Shown here in pieces: positions 16,868-24,740 of a DNA stretch of 50,038 nt. The notes below the pieces were generated by a model that was not told the DNA's origin, searched no databases, and saw only the letters and a list, made by a program, of their open reading frames with translations. The position numbers and the translations under genes were made by a program. Source of the stretch: an uncultured Alphaproteobacteria bacterium (GTDB lineage: Bacteria; Pseudomonadota; Alphaproteobacteria; CAAGCB01; CAG-977). The first letter of the stretch is position 1. Every line of letters begins with the position of its first letter. The stretch covers positions 1 through 50,038 of the forward strand of contig CALYBD010000016.1 in assembly GCA_944393745.1 (NCBI GenBank), written 5' to 3'.

Positions 16868-16888
16868 ATGTCGATAAAGGAGAAGAAA

Positions 16889-17212
16889 ATGGGGCTGGGG
16901 AAAAGCTTAAAAAAATTGGGCAAAAGAATTGTTTCGGCGGTAAGCGATCCGAAAAACCTGATTAATCCGTTGTTTTCCGTTACGGAATTAGGAGAAGGCG
17001 TTTATAGTGATTATAAAAAATCCGTACAGGAAGATAAAGCGAAAGAAGCAGCCAGGCAACAGGCTGAAATTGATGCATCCAATAAAGCGTTTCAGGAGGA
17101 TTTGGACAGAAAAAGGCGTAATTCGAAAAGGTCTAATGTCATCTTTGCCGGGGTGTTGGGGTCTGATAGAAATGTGGGACTGGGCGGACAAAAAAATCTG
17201 CTGGGGTTGTAA
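16889..17212 (+). CDS. Small phage structural protein preceding the portal
   Basis: A 107-residue basic protein. The N-part (MGLGKSLKKLGKRIVSAVSD) is amphipathic, the middle (about 45-80) is a Lys/Glu/Gln coiled coil, and the end (SNVIFAGVLGS..NLLGL) resembles the short G-L-G...LLG tail seen in small phage proteins next to podovirus portals. I chose ATG 16889 because AAGGAG lies 6 nt upstream; an ATG at 16868 abuts the terminator T-run and lacks a site. Its stop overlaps the portal start (TAATG). It is probably a virion or ejection component, but the function is unknown. Confidence 0.65.
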   Translation: MGLGKSLKKLGKRIVSAVSDPKNLINPLFSVTELGEGVYSDYKKSVQEDKAKEAARQQAEIDASNKAFQEDLDRKRRNSKRSNVIFAGVLGSDRNVGLGGQKNLLGL

Positions 17213-18714
17213 TGATGTCGGATTCATATTCTTTGGCAGATAAAATTATCCGTAAGACAGATGAGCTGAAATCAAAACGGGTTAATTTTGAAAAACTCTG
17301 GCAGGAAATATCGGAATTGGTTTTGCCGCGCAAAGCCGATTTTACCGTAAAGCAGGAACCCGGTGCGAAAAGAACACGAAAATTATATGAAACGACAGCC
17401 GTCAACGCTGCCGAAATTCTGGCGGCGGGACTGCACGGGTTGATGACGAATCCGTCCGGAAAATGGTTTTCTTTGTCTGTTCCGAAATATCAAAATGTGC
17501 CGGAAATCTCTGACTGGGTCGTCAGTGCCGAACAGGTCATCGCCGATGAAATCGGGCGCGCTTGTGCCGGTTTTGCAACGAATATCCACGAAGTCTATCT
17601 GGATCTGGCCGTATTGGGAACGGCCGGGCTGTATGTCGGCTGGAATGAAGAAAACGAAAGTCTATTATTTCAGTCGCGTTTCCCGGGAGAGCTGTTTTTG
17701 GAAGAAAATGCCGCCGGCCAGGTTGACCGGGTATATCGTGTTTTCAAAATGTCTTTGGATCAGATTGTTCAAACGTGGGGGCATAATGTTCTGCCTGAAA
17801 AAATGTTGTCTGATTTTGAAACGGGCAATCAAACAGAACGCGAATATGAAATTATTCATGCCGTTACTCCGAATGTCTTGTATAAAAAAGGCGATGTTTT
17901 TCAAAAACCCGTCAGTTCCGTTTATGTCTTAAAAGAAGAAAGAACGGTTCTTTTTTCCGGCGGATTTGAAGAAATGCCGTTGTTTGTTACGCGCTGGAGC
18001 AAAGCGTGTACGGAAATTTACGGCAGGTCTCCGGCAGCAACGGTGTTGCCGGATATCAAAATGATCCAGGAAATGATGAAAGAAACCATTATTGCCGCTC
18101 AGTTGGCCAACCGGCCGCCTTTGTTGGTCAGAGACGATGATCAGTTCGCGCCGGCCGCAACTGTTCCCGGCGGTATTATCCGATATACGGGAGAAGCACC
18201 GAAAGCTTTTGTCAGCGGTGCCAATTCCGGTGTCGGGCTGGAAATTATGAACGAAATCAGAACCCGGATCAAAACGGCATTTTACAACGATCAGCTGATC
18301 AGTACGGAAAATGTGCAGATGACGGCGACCGAAGTATTGCAGCGTACGGAAGAAAAAATGCGGTTGTTGGGACCGGTGTTCGGACGGCTGCAAACGGAGC
18401 TGCTGGGGCCGATGATGCTGAGAATTTTCGGTTTACTGGTTCGTCACGGTAAAATGATACTGCCCGAGGGGATTTCGTTCGGCGATGTCAAAGTCGAGTA
18501 TGTATCGCCGTTATCTTTGGCGCAAAAGCATTTGCAGGCACGTGCGGTTATGCAGACATTGGAACTGGCTGAAGAATTTCTGAAAATTCAGCCGGAAGCC
18601 GCAAGCGTGTTCAACGGACCCGAAGCAATTCGAAAAATCGGTGAAATGTACGGCGTCAGCAGTTCTTTGTTCAATACATGTGATGAAAGGAAAGAAAATG
18701 ACGGAGAACGCTGA
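17212..18714 (+). CDS. Podovirus portal (head-to-tail connector) protein
   Basis: A 500-residue portal of the head-to-tail connecting family (PF12236), the dodecameric ring through which DNA enters and leaves the capsid. Family features are the opening helix with FEKLWQEISELVLPRKADF, the LAAGLHGLMTNPSGKWFSL segment, YGRSPAATVLPDIKMIQEM and MTATEVLQRTEEKMRLLGP. Length matches the family (about 500-560). It is coupled to the small gene before it (TAATG) and overlaps the next gene by 17 nt. The frame is fully intact. This protein defines the module as derived from a short-tailed phage. Confidence 0.92.
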   Translation: MMSDSYSLADKIIRKTDELKSKRVNFEKLWQEISELVLPRKADFTVKQEPGAKRTRKLYETTAVNAAEILAAGLHGLMTNPSGKWFSLSVPKYQNVPEISDWVVSAEQVIADEIGRACAGFATNIHEVYLDLAVLGTAGLYVGWNEENESLLFQSRFPGELFLEENAAGQVDRVYRVFKMSLDQIVQTWGHNVLPEKMLSDFETGNQTEREYEIIHAVTPNVLYKKGDVFQKPVSSVYVLKEERTVLFSGGFEEMPLFVTRWSKACTEIYGRSPAATVLPDIKMIQEMMKETIIAAQLANRPPLLVRDDDQFAPAATVPGGIIRYTGEAPKAFVSGANSGVGLEIMNEIRTRIKTAFYNDQLISTENVQMTATEVLQRTEEKMRLLGPVFGRLQTELLGPMMLRIFGLLVRHGKMILPEGISFGDVKVEYVSPLSLAQKHLQARAVMQTLELAEEFLKIQPEAASVFNGPEAIRKIGEMYGVSSSLFNTCDERKENDGER

Positions 18715-18991
18715 AAAGAAAAAAATCAGTAAAGCCGTACAGCTGATTCAAGCGTATAAAGCTGTTTTTTTATCTGAAAACGGGCAGGTCGTCCTACGGG
18801 ATCTGGCCGTTAAATGTCATATGTTGTCTTCGGTAACAGACGTATCCAACCCGAACGGATTTTCTGCCGCAAGTGCTTTCTATGACGGTAAACGGGCAGC
18901 TTTTTTGGACATCATAAAAATGTCCGCCTGCGATGAGACAAGGCTTATCGCATTATTGCAAGAAACTGAAAGGAATAAAAATGAACTATGA
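18698..18991 (+). CDS. Bbp19-like small phage protein
   Basis: A 97-residue protein resembling the Bbp19 family found beside portal genes in short-tailed phages: a helix ending in GQVVLRDLAVKCHML, then a segment F-x-x-G-x-R (FYDGKRAAFLDII) and a short acidic helix. AAAGGAAAG precedes ATG 18698, inside the last codons of the portal gene. Role unknown; in phages it is structural or assembly-related. Next gene overlaps its end by 11 nt. Confidence 0.65.
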   Translation: MTENAEKKKISKAVQLIQAYKAVFLSENGQVVLRDLAVKCHMLSSVTDVSNPNGFSAASAFYDGKRAAFLDIIKMSACDETRLIALLQETERNKNEL

Positions 18992-19547
18992 TTTACCTTT
19001 GCCGCAGGAAAATATTTCCGGCGCAATGATTGATGAAATTATTGATGAAGCGGCCTTTGAAGAATTTAAAGAATTGGCTGAAACTTTGCAGCTGTCCGAA
19101 GAACAGGCGCAAGGAATCTGGGATTGGATTGTCGAAGGAGCTTTGCGCTTTGTCGGCGATCTGAACGTATCGGCGCGGGAATACTGCGATGAAACGGAAA
19201 ACCAGCTGCGCAGTCTTTACGGAAACGATTTCGAAGCAAAGCAAAAAGCCGCGCATAACCTGATCATGAAATACGGCGGCGAAGAAATGGCGACCTTTTT
19301 GAAAAAAAGCGGTATCGGAAATTGCCGGGAAATCGTTTCTTTTCTGATTAAGTTGGCTGATGCCGCCGGCGAAGACAGAGGATTGATCGGAGAAAAATCT
19401 TCCGTTTTGTCTTCGGAAGAAAAAATCAAAGCGGAAATTGCCAGATTGATGGCTGTTCCGGCTTATATGCAGGCAAGGCACCCCGAACACGAAGCGACGG
19501 TTCAGCAGGTGTATCGTTTAAGAAAACGTTTGTTCGGCGAAGAATAA
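18981..19547 (+). CDS. Phage scaffolding-like protein
   Basis: A 188-residue acidic, helical protein in the position where podoviruses encode the scaffold that guides capsid assembly, directly before the major capsid gene. It carries a pattern seen in such proteins: an E/Y-x-x-x-x-E-N-x-x-x...YGGEEMATFLKKSGIGNCREIVSFL stretch (a GxGNxPEVxxFL-like motif) at about 95-120. The end (VQQVYRLRKRLFGEE) is basic, as in scaffold tails that bind coat protein. ATG 18981 follows AAAGGA. Function is inferred from order and composition. A terminator follows. Confidence 0.6.
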   Translation: MNYDLPLPQENISGAMIDEIIDEAAFEEFKELAETLQLSEEQAQGIWDWIVEGALRFVGDLNVSAREYCDETENQLRSLYGNDFEAKQKAAHNLIMKYGGEEMATFLKKSGIGNCREIVSFLIKLADAAGEDRGLIGEKSSVLSSEEKIKAEIARLMAVPAYMQARHPEHEATVQQVYRLRKRLFGEE

Positions 19548-19571
19548 CCGTTTTTGAAAACGACGTTAAAT

Positions 19572-19598
19572 GCTCCGTTTTTAAACGGGGCTTTTTTT
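19572..19598 (+). terminator. Intrinsic terminator between scaffold and capsid genes
   Basis: Stem GCTCCGTT / AACGGGGC with one G-T pair and loop TTTA, followed by T7. Confidence 0.75.
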
Positions 19599-19625
19599 AT
19601 AACTGATTAAAAAAAAGAGGAAAAT

Positions 19626-20525
19626 ATGAGCACACAAATTACAACATCTTTCGTCAATCAGTACAGTTCCAATATTCAGGCGCTGGTACAGCAAAAAGGA
19701 TCTAAACTGCGTGATCTGGTCGGCTATGAAAGTGTTCGCGGCAAAAGTATGTTTATTGATCAGATCGGTCAGGTCGCCGCCGTAAAAAAAACGACAAGAC
19801 ATGCCGATACGCCGCAGTCCGATACGCCCCATAAACGTCGTAATTTGAAATTGGAAACATATCATTGGGCTGATTTGATTGATAATGACGACAAAGTCAG
19901 AATGTTGATTGATCCGACCAGCGATTATGCCAATGCCGCAGCTTGGGCAATGGGACGCGCTATTGACGAAGCCATCGTAACGGCGGCTCTGGGATCAGCC
20001 TATACGGGCGAAACAGGGGCAACGGCCGTCAGTCTGCCGGCAACACAGGTCATCGATTCAACGTGTTCGTCAAAGTTTACCTTTGACAAACTGCGTGAAG
20101 TAAAGCGTATGTTTGATAAATGTGATGCCCCCAGCGAAGGTCGCGTGATTGTTTTATCCGCGCAGCAGCTGGACGATTTATTAAGCGAAACAAAAGTAAC
20201 TTCGGCCGATTACGCTTCGGCCAAAGCGTTGGTTCGCGGTGAATTGGATACGTTTATGGGCTTTAAATTTGTTCAGTTGAATGCGAAAAACAGCAGCGGC
20301 GATTTGATTTTGCCGGACGTTACATCAACCGGTGATACCGTTATCGGGCGGTCTTGTCTGGCTTTTCAGTTTGACGGCATCAAACTGGGAATCGGTCAGG
20401 ATATTGTCGGCAAAATTACGGAACGCGACGACAAGTGCTTTGCAACGCAGGTCTATTACGAAATGTCAATCGGTGCCGTGCGTATGCAGGAAGAATTGGT
20501 CGTCCAGATTAATTGCAAAGAATAA
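19626..20525 (+). CDS. Major capsid protein
   Basis: A 299-residue coat protein of the phage capsid family PF19821-like (Phage_capsid_2). Typical traits are the opening with QYSSNIQALVQQKGSKLRDLV, the segment KTTRHADTPQSDTPHKRR...LETYHWADLID followed by a D-x-x-x-x-L segment, WAMGRAIDEAIVTAALGSAYTG, and a C-terminal GAVRMQEELVV strand. It would form the icosahedral shell with the HK97 fold. GAGG lies before the ATG. It stands between two terminators, so its dose can be set apart from the neighbours. The frame is intact, without internal stops. Confidence 0.85.
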   Translation: MSTQITTSFVNQYSSNIQALVQQKGSKLRDLVGYESVRGKSMFIDQIGQVAAVKKTTRHADTPQSDTPHKRRNLKLETYHWADLIDNDDKVRMLIDPTSDYANAAAWAMGRAIDEAIVTAALGSAYTGETGATAVSLPATQVIDSTCSSKFTFDKLREVKRMFDKCDAPSEGRVIVLSAQQLDDLLSETKVTSADYASAKALVRGELDTFMGFKFVQLNAKNSSGDLILPDVTSTGDTVIGRSCLAFQFDGIKLGIGQDIVGKITERDDKCFATQVYYEMSIGAVRMQEELVVQINCKE

Positions 20526-20534
20526 CTTTGTTTT

Positions 20535-20565
20535 AAAAGCGGCAGAATTTCTGCCGCTTTTTTTA
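20535..20565 (+). terminator. Intrinsic terminator after the capsid gene
   Basis: A perfect 11-bp stem (AAAAGCGGCAG / CTGCCGCTTTT) with loop AATTT, followed by T's. Strong. Confidence 0.9.
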
Positions 20566-20584
20566 TTTCTTTAAGGAGAAAAAT

Positions 20585-21142
20585 ATGACTTCCGTTGTTG
20601 CTGTTTGTAACCGGGCTTTGTCTAAAATCGGGGACGAATTGATTATTATGTCCTTGGACGATGACACAAAGCCTGCCCGGTATTGTAAGTCTTTATATGC
20701 CGATACGCGTGATTTTGTGCTCAGGTCTTATCCGTGGCGGTTTGCTTTAAAACGTTATATTCTGGCACCGTTAAAAGATCGTCCCTTGTTCGGGTACGAT
20801 TATCAGTTCGCTTTGCCGTCCGATTGTCTGCGCCTGTGGAAAACAGAAGAAGAACAACGTTATCAGCTTGAAGGACGTTGTATTCTGGCCGATCGGAATA
20901 TATTCGCTTTTATCGGTATTTCCAGAGTTGAAGACGCGACACAATTTGATCCCATGTTCGTTGAAGCTCTTTCTTTGCGTTTGGCGGCTGAATTGGCGGT
21001 GCCTTTAAGCGCTTCCGTTTCTTTGAAAGAAAATCTGACAAAAGAATATCAGCAGTTCGTTCAACAGGCAAAAACAGCATCGGCAATGGAAGGAATCCAG
21101 GATACATATACGCAGTCAGGGTGGGTGGAGGCCAGAATATAA
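20585..21142 (+). CDS. Tail tubular protein A-like (head-tail adaptor)
   Basis: A 185-residue protein like T7 gp11. The opening VVAVCNRALSKIGDELI and the segment FVLRSYPWRFALKRYILAPL, then YDYQFALPSDCLRLW, are hallmarks of this adaptor, which binds the portal and begins the short tail. AAGGAG precedes the ATG. Its stop overlaps the start of the nozzle gene (TAATG), so the two tail proteins are coupled. Confidence 0.85.
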   Translation: MTSVVAVCNRALSKIGDELIIMSLDDDTKPARYCKSLYADTRDFVLRSYPWRFALKRYILAPLKDRPLFGYDYQFALPSDCLRLWKTEEEQRYQLEGRCILADRNIFAFIGISRVEDATQFDPMFVEALSLRLAAELAVPLSASVSLKENLTKEYQQFVQQAKTASAMEGIQDTYTQSGWVEARI

Positions 21143-23145
21143 TGTCATACTCTACTGCTTTGGTTAGGTTTAATACCGGAGAAATTTCCGATTTAATGAG
21201 CGGCCGCATCGATACCGAAGAATATAAAGGAGCCTGCAAAATTTTAAGGAATTTTATTCCTTCGGTTCAAGGGCCTGTTTCCCGGCGCGGCGGGACACGT
21301 TTTATTGCTTCGGCAAAATACCATGATAAAAAGACCCGGCTTTATTCTTTTCAGTTTTCTGCGACACAGTCGTATCTGTTGGAATTCGGTGATCAGTATG
21401 TGCGCATTTTTTATCACCGTCAGCCGATTGTCGATACCAACGGCAATCCGGTAGAAGTTGTTTTGCCGTATACGCAAAATGATCTGGACAGCCTGTATTT
21501 TTCACAGTCCGGAGATGTGGTTTACATTGCTCATCCGTCTTTTCCGTTAAGGACGCTGACCCGTTATTCCCAAACCGACTGGCGAACGGCGGAAGTTCAA
21601 ATGACGGACGGTCCTTATTTGCCGGTTCATACGGGTGATATTACGTTGACACCTTCTGCGGTAAAGGGAAATATTACGATTACGGCTTCTGCCGACGTTT
21701 TTGTTTCAACCGATGTCGGTCGTCATGTCCGGATTATGCACCCGAATAATCCGAATGTGCAGTGGGGTGCGGCAAAAATTACGGGAGTTACCGGTCCGCG
21801 CAGTGTCAGTGCGACCGTGTTTGATGATTTTCCGTTTTTAAATACGACAGCTTCGAAAGCCTGGCGACTGGGCGTTTTTTCCGCCACAACGGGGTATCCC
21901 GCCGTCGTTACTTTTTTTGAACAAAGATTAATTTTGGCAAAAGGGAACGGTGTCTACGGATCAAAAACGGGACAATATGAGATTTTTTCGCCGACTTCGG
22001 CTTCTGCTGGCGTAACGTCACAGTACGGATACGGTTATGAACTGTCCTCGGATCAGATTAATGATGTGTGTTGGCTGTCTTCGGGCAGAGTTCTGGCGAT
22101 CGGAACGCTCGGCGCTGATTTTACTTTGGAAACCGCCGGCGGTGAAGGAACCATTCCGATGAGCGTTAAAGCCCAGCGGCATTCGACTTACGGCAGTGAA
22201 TCCGTCGCGCCGGTAAAAGTAGGCAGTACGACGTTGTTTGTTCAGCGATACGGCAGAAAATTACGCGCTTTTATGTATGACAGCAATTCCGACGGCTATA
22301 TTGCCAAAGATCTGACGACACTGGCGGCGCATATCACGTACAGCGGCATAAAAGAAATGGCTTTGCAGCAGGAGCCTGTTCCTGTTGTCTGGTGCGCACT
22401 GAAAAACGGAGCGCTGGCCGGATTGACCTATGAATCCGCCGAATCTGTCGAAGCCTGGCATTCTCACGAACTGTCCGGCGCTTTTGTGGAAAGCATTGCA
22501 ACTTTACCGGCACAAAACGGCGGACATGATGAATTGTTTTTGCTGGTTCAGCGGCAGATTAATGGCGAGACAAAACGTTATATCGAAGTCATGGAAAAAG
22601 GTATTGAAGAAGAGGCCGCAGGAACCGAAGAATGCTTTTTTGTCGACAGCGGATTATCGTACCACGGGGAACAGGTTTCTCAGCTGGCAGGACTGGATCA
22701 TCTGGAAGGCGAAACCGTCGCCATTTTGGCAGACGGTGCCGTTCAGACGGAAAAAGTCGTTCAAAACGGCATGATCAGTCTGGATACGCCGGCCGCAATC
22801 GTTCATGTCGGTCTGCCTTTTACGTCTGTTTTGCAGACAATGCCTTTGGCCGCAATCGGTCATGACGGCATCAGCGAATGTTCAACAAAGCGTGTTTCCG
22901 GTTTGTTGTTGCGTCTGTATAAAACTTTGGGATTTTCTGTCGGATCCTCTGAACATATTGAAAAACAAAGTTTTCGCAGCTCCAGCGATCCGATGAACGC
23001 CCCGCCGGCCTTGTTTACGGGGGACAAAAAAGTTTCGTTTTGCGCGCAATGGGAACGGCTGGCCGATATTCGTATTGAACAAACTCAGCCGTTGCCTTTG
23101 ACGATTTTGGGTATTTTCCCGCTGGTATCAACTTACAGGATTTAA
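21142..23145 (+). CDS. Tail tubular protein B-like (tail nozzle)
   Basis: A 667-residue protein like T7 gp12. The N-terminus has the usual LVRFNTGEISDLMSGRIDTEEY, FIPSVQGPVSRRGGTRFI and FQFSATQSYLLEFGDQYVRI, and the middle has beta-propeller-like repeats with TFFEQRLILAKG. The last third is the most divergent and contains a Ser-rich stretch. The protein forms the nozzle of the stubby tail. No separate tail-fibre gene follows, so the host-binding part is either in this C-terminal region or elsewhere in the genome. Confidence 0.85.
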   Translation: MSYSTALVRFNTGEISDLMSGRIDTEEYKGACKILRNFIPSVQGPVSRRGGTRFIASAKYHDKKTRLYSFQFSATQSYLLEFGDQYVRIFYHRQPIVDTNGNPVEVVLPYTQNDLDSLYFSQSGDVVYIAHPSFPLRTLTRYSQTDWRTAEVQMTDGPYLPVHTGDITLTPSAVKGNITITASADVFVSTDVGRHVRIMHPNNPNVQWGAAKITGVTGPRSVSATVFDDFPFLNTTASKAWRLGVFSATTGYPAVVTFFEQRLILAKGNGVYGSKTGQYEIFSPTSASAGVTSQYGYGYELSSDQINDVCWLSSGRVLAIGTLGADFTLETAGGEGTIPMSVKAQRHSTYGSESVAPVKVGSTTLFVQRYGRKLRAFMYDSNSDGYIAKDLTTLAAHITYSGIKEMALQQEPVPVVWCALKNGALAGLTYESAESVEAWHSHELSGAFVESIATLPAQNGGHDELFLLVQRQINGETKRYIEVMEKGIEEEAAGTEECFFVDSGLSYHGEQVSQLAGLDHLEGETVAILADGAVQTEKVVQNGMISLDTPAAIVHVGLPFTSVLQTMPLAAIGHDGISECSTKRVSGLLLRLYKTLGFSVGSSEHIEKQSFRSSSDPMNAPPALFTGDKKVSFCAQWERLADIRIEQTQPLPLTILGIFPLVSTYRI

Positions 23146-23157
23146 GGAGAATTGAAT

Positions 23158-23568
23158 ATGAGCAAAAAGGGCTTTTCAACGTTAATGAACAGTGCAAAAA
23201 ACACGTTTAATCTGCTGAAAGAATGGCAGGATTCAAAAAATACGGAAAAAGACTATTACCTGCAGGCACACAATACAATCAGGCAAAGTCGTGACGAAAC
23301 AGAACAGTTAAAACGTAAAAACAAAGAAGAAAGAGGAACGGCCATCGCAAAAGCCGGCGCTTCGGGAATCAATGTGTCCTCGTTTAATGATGCGCTGCTG
23401 TATAATGATCTGAAAACGGCACGCGAAGTCTATGACAAAGAACAAAACGCCCGTCAGCAGGCCGCCGGCTTGCGTCGTCAGGCCGCCAACGAACGCAGAA
23501 ACAGAAAAAGTAAGGCTTTTTCTTATACCGTCGGATTACTGTCGGATTTCGGCAGTTTCGGCAATTAA
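23158..23568 (+). CDS. Phage internal virion-like protein
   Basis: A 136-residue basic coiled-coil protein. It begins MSKKGFSTLMNSAKNTFNLL and has a long helix (about 30-60), then a GASGINVSSFNDALLYNDLKTAREVYDKE segment split here by a loop; similar segments are seen in small internal proteins that phages eject with DNA. The C-terminus ends in a short hydrophobic stretch (YTVGLLSDFGSFG). AAGGAG precedes ATG 23158. It is much smaller than the internal proteins of T7 (gp14-gp16), so the ejection machinery is reduced. Function inferred from order. Confidence 0.55.
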   Translation: MSKKGFSTLMNSAKNTFNLLKEWQDSKNTEKDYYLQAHNTIRQSRDETEQLKRKNKEERGTAIAKAGASGINVSSFNDALLYNDLKTAREVYDKEQNARQQAAGLRRQAANERRNRKSKAFSYTVGLLSDFGSFGN

Positions 23569-23587
23569 CTTTTAAAGGAGAGCCGTT

Positions 23588-23752
23588 ATGGGAAACGTCA
23601 AAGAGGGCGTTACAATTTCTGCCGGACTGACCGCACCGGCCTGGTTGCCGGTTTTTAACGAATGGGTCGGTTGTTTAATCGGTATCGCCACGCTGTTGTA
23701 TATCTGCGTGAAAATTTATGTCCTGTTGTCGCGTTCGGGAGCCGCCGAATGA
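23588..23752 (+). CDS. Holin-like protein
   Basis: A 54-residue membrane protein that opens the lysis cassette. One hydrophobic span (about 27-47, WVGCLIGIATLLYICVKIYV) follows a polar N-terminus with Gly/Pro (GLTAPAWLP), and the end is short and mildly basic. AAAGGAG precedes the ATG. Its TGA overlaps the ATG of the endolysin gene (ATGA), the usual holin-endolysin pairing. Holins form holes in the inner membrane and so time lysis. The gene was too short for standard gene length cut-offs. Confidence 0.75.
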   Translation: MGNVKEGVTISAGLTAPAWLPVFNEWVGCLIGIATLLYICVKIYVLLSRSGAAE

Positions 23753-24207
23753 TCTCTGAAAAAGGAATAGAATTCATCAAGGGATTTGAAGGCTTTGCGC
23801 CGCTGGAATATACGTGTGTCGCCGGGAAAAGAACAATCGGTTACGGTCATGTGTTGGGGCCTGAAGAAAAGTATGTCTGCGGTGTTTGTGAACGCGAAGC
23901 AGAAAAGCTGTTAAAACATGATCTGAACATTGCCGAACAGGCCGTTGACAATCTGGTCGATGTGCCGTTATCGGAAAATCAAAAAGATGCTTTGGTCAGT
24001 TTTATCTTTAATATCGGTGTCAGAGCTTTTTCAAAATCCACGCTGTTAAAAAAACTCAATGAAGGAGAGTATGAACAAGTACCCAAGCAACTACAGCGTT
24101 GGATATATGTCAATGGGCGCCCCTGCGGCGGGTTGATCCGTCGCAGGCGAGCTGAAGCCGCTTTATTTACAAAATCGGCGGGACGGAAACGTCCCGTTTT
24201 TTTATGA
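23749..24207 (+). CDS. Endolysin, GH24 lysozyme with Glu-Cys-Thr triad
   Basis: A 152-residue muramidase of glycoside hydrolase family 24 (T4/R21-like). Catalytic E14 is followed by x8, then C23 where most members have Asp, then x5 and T29 before IGYGH. The T4 D20C mutant is known to keep activity, and natural Glu-Cys-Thr lysozymes exist. The C-terminus reads GRPCGGLIRRRRAEAALF, the family motif. ATG 23749 is coupled to the holin. No signal-anchor, so release should need the holin. The last codons and stop overlap a terminator hairpin. Confidence 0.9.
   Translation: MISEKGIEFIKGFEGFAPLEYTCVAGKRTIGYGHVLGPEEKYVCGVCEREAEKLLKHDLNIAEQAVDNLVDVPLSENQKDALVSFIFNIGVRAFSKSTLLKKLNEGEYEQVPKQLQRWIYVNGRPCGGLIRRRRAEAALFTKSAGRKRPVFL
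24179..24203 (+). terminator. Intrinsic terminator overlapping the endolysin 3' end
   Basis: A 7-bp stem (CGGGACG / CGTCCCG) with a GAAA tetraloop, followed by T7. The hairpin is inside the last codons of the endolysin gene. Confidence 0.85.
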
Positions 24208-24218
24208 AAGGAAAAAAT

Positions 24219-24434
24219 ATGAATTTGGAAAACATGATTGTTTTTTTGGAACAGGCCGTTTTTTGGTTTGGAACCGTTGTCGCGGCAGCCTCCGTGATTA
24301 TCAAGGCTACCCCGACGCAAAAAGACGATACAATTCTGGCAAAGGTTGTTAAAGTGTTGGATTTGGTCTCTATTGTAAACGCAAAGATTCAGGAAAACAA
24401 AACGTCGGAATCAAAAGAAGAAAATGTTGTCTGA
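24219..24434 (+). CDS. Second small membrane protein of the lysis cassette
   Basis: A 71-residue protein with one membrane span (about 8-30, FLEQAVFWFGTVVAAASVIIKA) and a cytoplasmic helix with TPTQKDDTILAKVVKVLDLV. This TPTxKDD-type motif recurs in phage holin or antiholin-like proteins. Start ATG 24219 follows AAAGGA; the upstream ATG 24204 lies in the terminator tail. It may be an antiholin or a second holin. It overlaps the next gene by 11 nt. Confidence 0.65.
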   Translation: MNLENMIVFLEQAVFWFGTVVAAASVIIKATPTQKDDTILAKVVKVLDLVSIVNAKIQENKTSESKEENVV

Positions 24435-24633
24435 AGGCAGTGTTTTTATAGTTTTTGGCGGTGTATTTTTTGTTTTTTTGTCGTCTTTTTTGGCATATAA
24501 GCTTGGAAAAAATCAGGAAAAAATCGATCGTGAAAACAAACGATCTCAAATGCTGGCCGACATCCGTTCTGTGCGCAGTCGTCTTGACGATACTGATGTT
24601 GTTGAACGGTTGCACGATACGTTTAAACGGTGA
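24424..24633 (+). CDS. Candidate i-spanin (Rz-like)
   Basis: A 69-residue protein with an N-terminal membrane anchor (about 7-25, VFIVFGGVFFVFLSSFLA) and a short charged coiled coil (KLGKNQEKIDRENKRSQML..). This is the layout of inner-membrane spanins that span the periplasm, though far shorter than lambda Rz (about 150). A lipoprotein gene lies embedded in another frame, as in Rz/Rz1. AAGAAG precedes the ATG. A lysis function is inferred from order. Confidence 0.6.
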   Translation: MLSEGSVFIVFGGVFFVFLSSFLAYKLGKNQEKIDRENKRSQMLADIRSVRSRLDDTDVVERLHDTFKR

Positions 24634-24739
24634 ATTTTGTGATCTGTATCTGCCGGTTTATCCCGATTATGAAAAAGATACGCCGGAAACAATCAGACAG
24701 ATTGACCAAAACAATATCGTTTATTTAAAATGTTTATAA
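24530..24739 (+). CDS. Candidate o-spanin lipoprotein (Rz1-like), overlapping frame
   Basis: A 69-residue lipoprotein in a second frame overlapping the i-spanin gene by 104 nt. GTG 24530 gives a fine signal sequence (KTNDLKCW, then VLCAVVLTILMLLNGC) with lipobox L-N-G-C. The mature part (CTIRLNGEFCDLYLP..YPDYEKDTPETIRQIDQNN) has the DTPETxRQIxxNN motif common in phage o-spanins and small phage lipoproteins. AGGAAAAAA lies about 9-11 nt before the GTG. A longer frame from ATG 24455 lacks the signal and is less likely. A terminator follows 1 nt after the stop. Confidence 0.7.
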   Translation: MKTNDLKCWPTSVLCAVVLTILMLLNGCTIRLNGEFCDLYLPVYPDYEKDTPETIRQIDQNNIVYLKCL

Positions 24740-24740
24740 A

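Noticed and set aside
24455-24739. Longer 94-residue version of the o-spanin from ATG 24455
   Set aside because: The first 25 residues would precede and spoil the lipoprotein signal; the GTG at 24530 gives a clean signal and lipobox.
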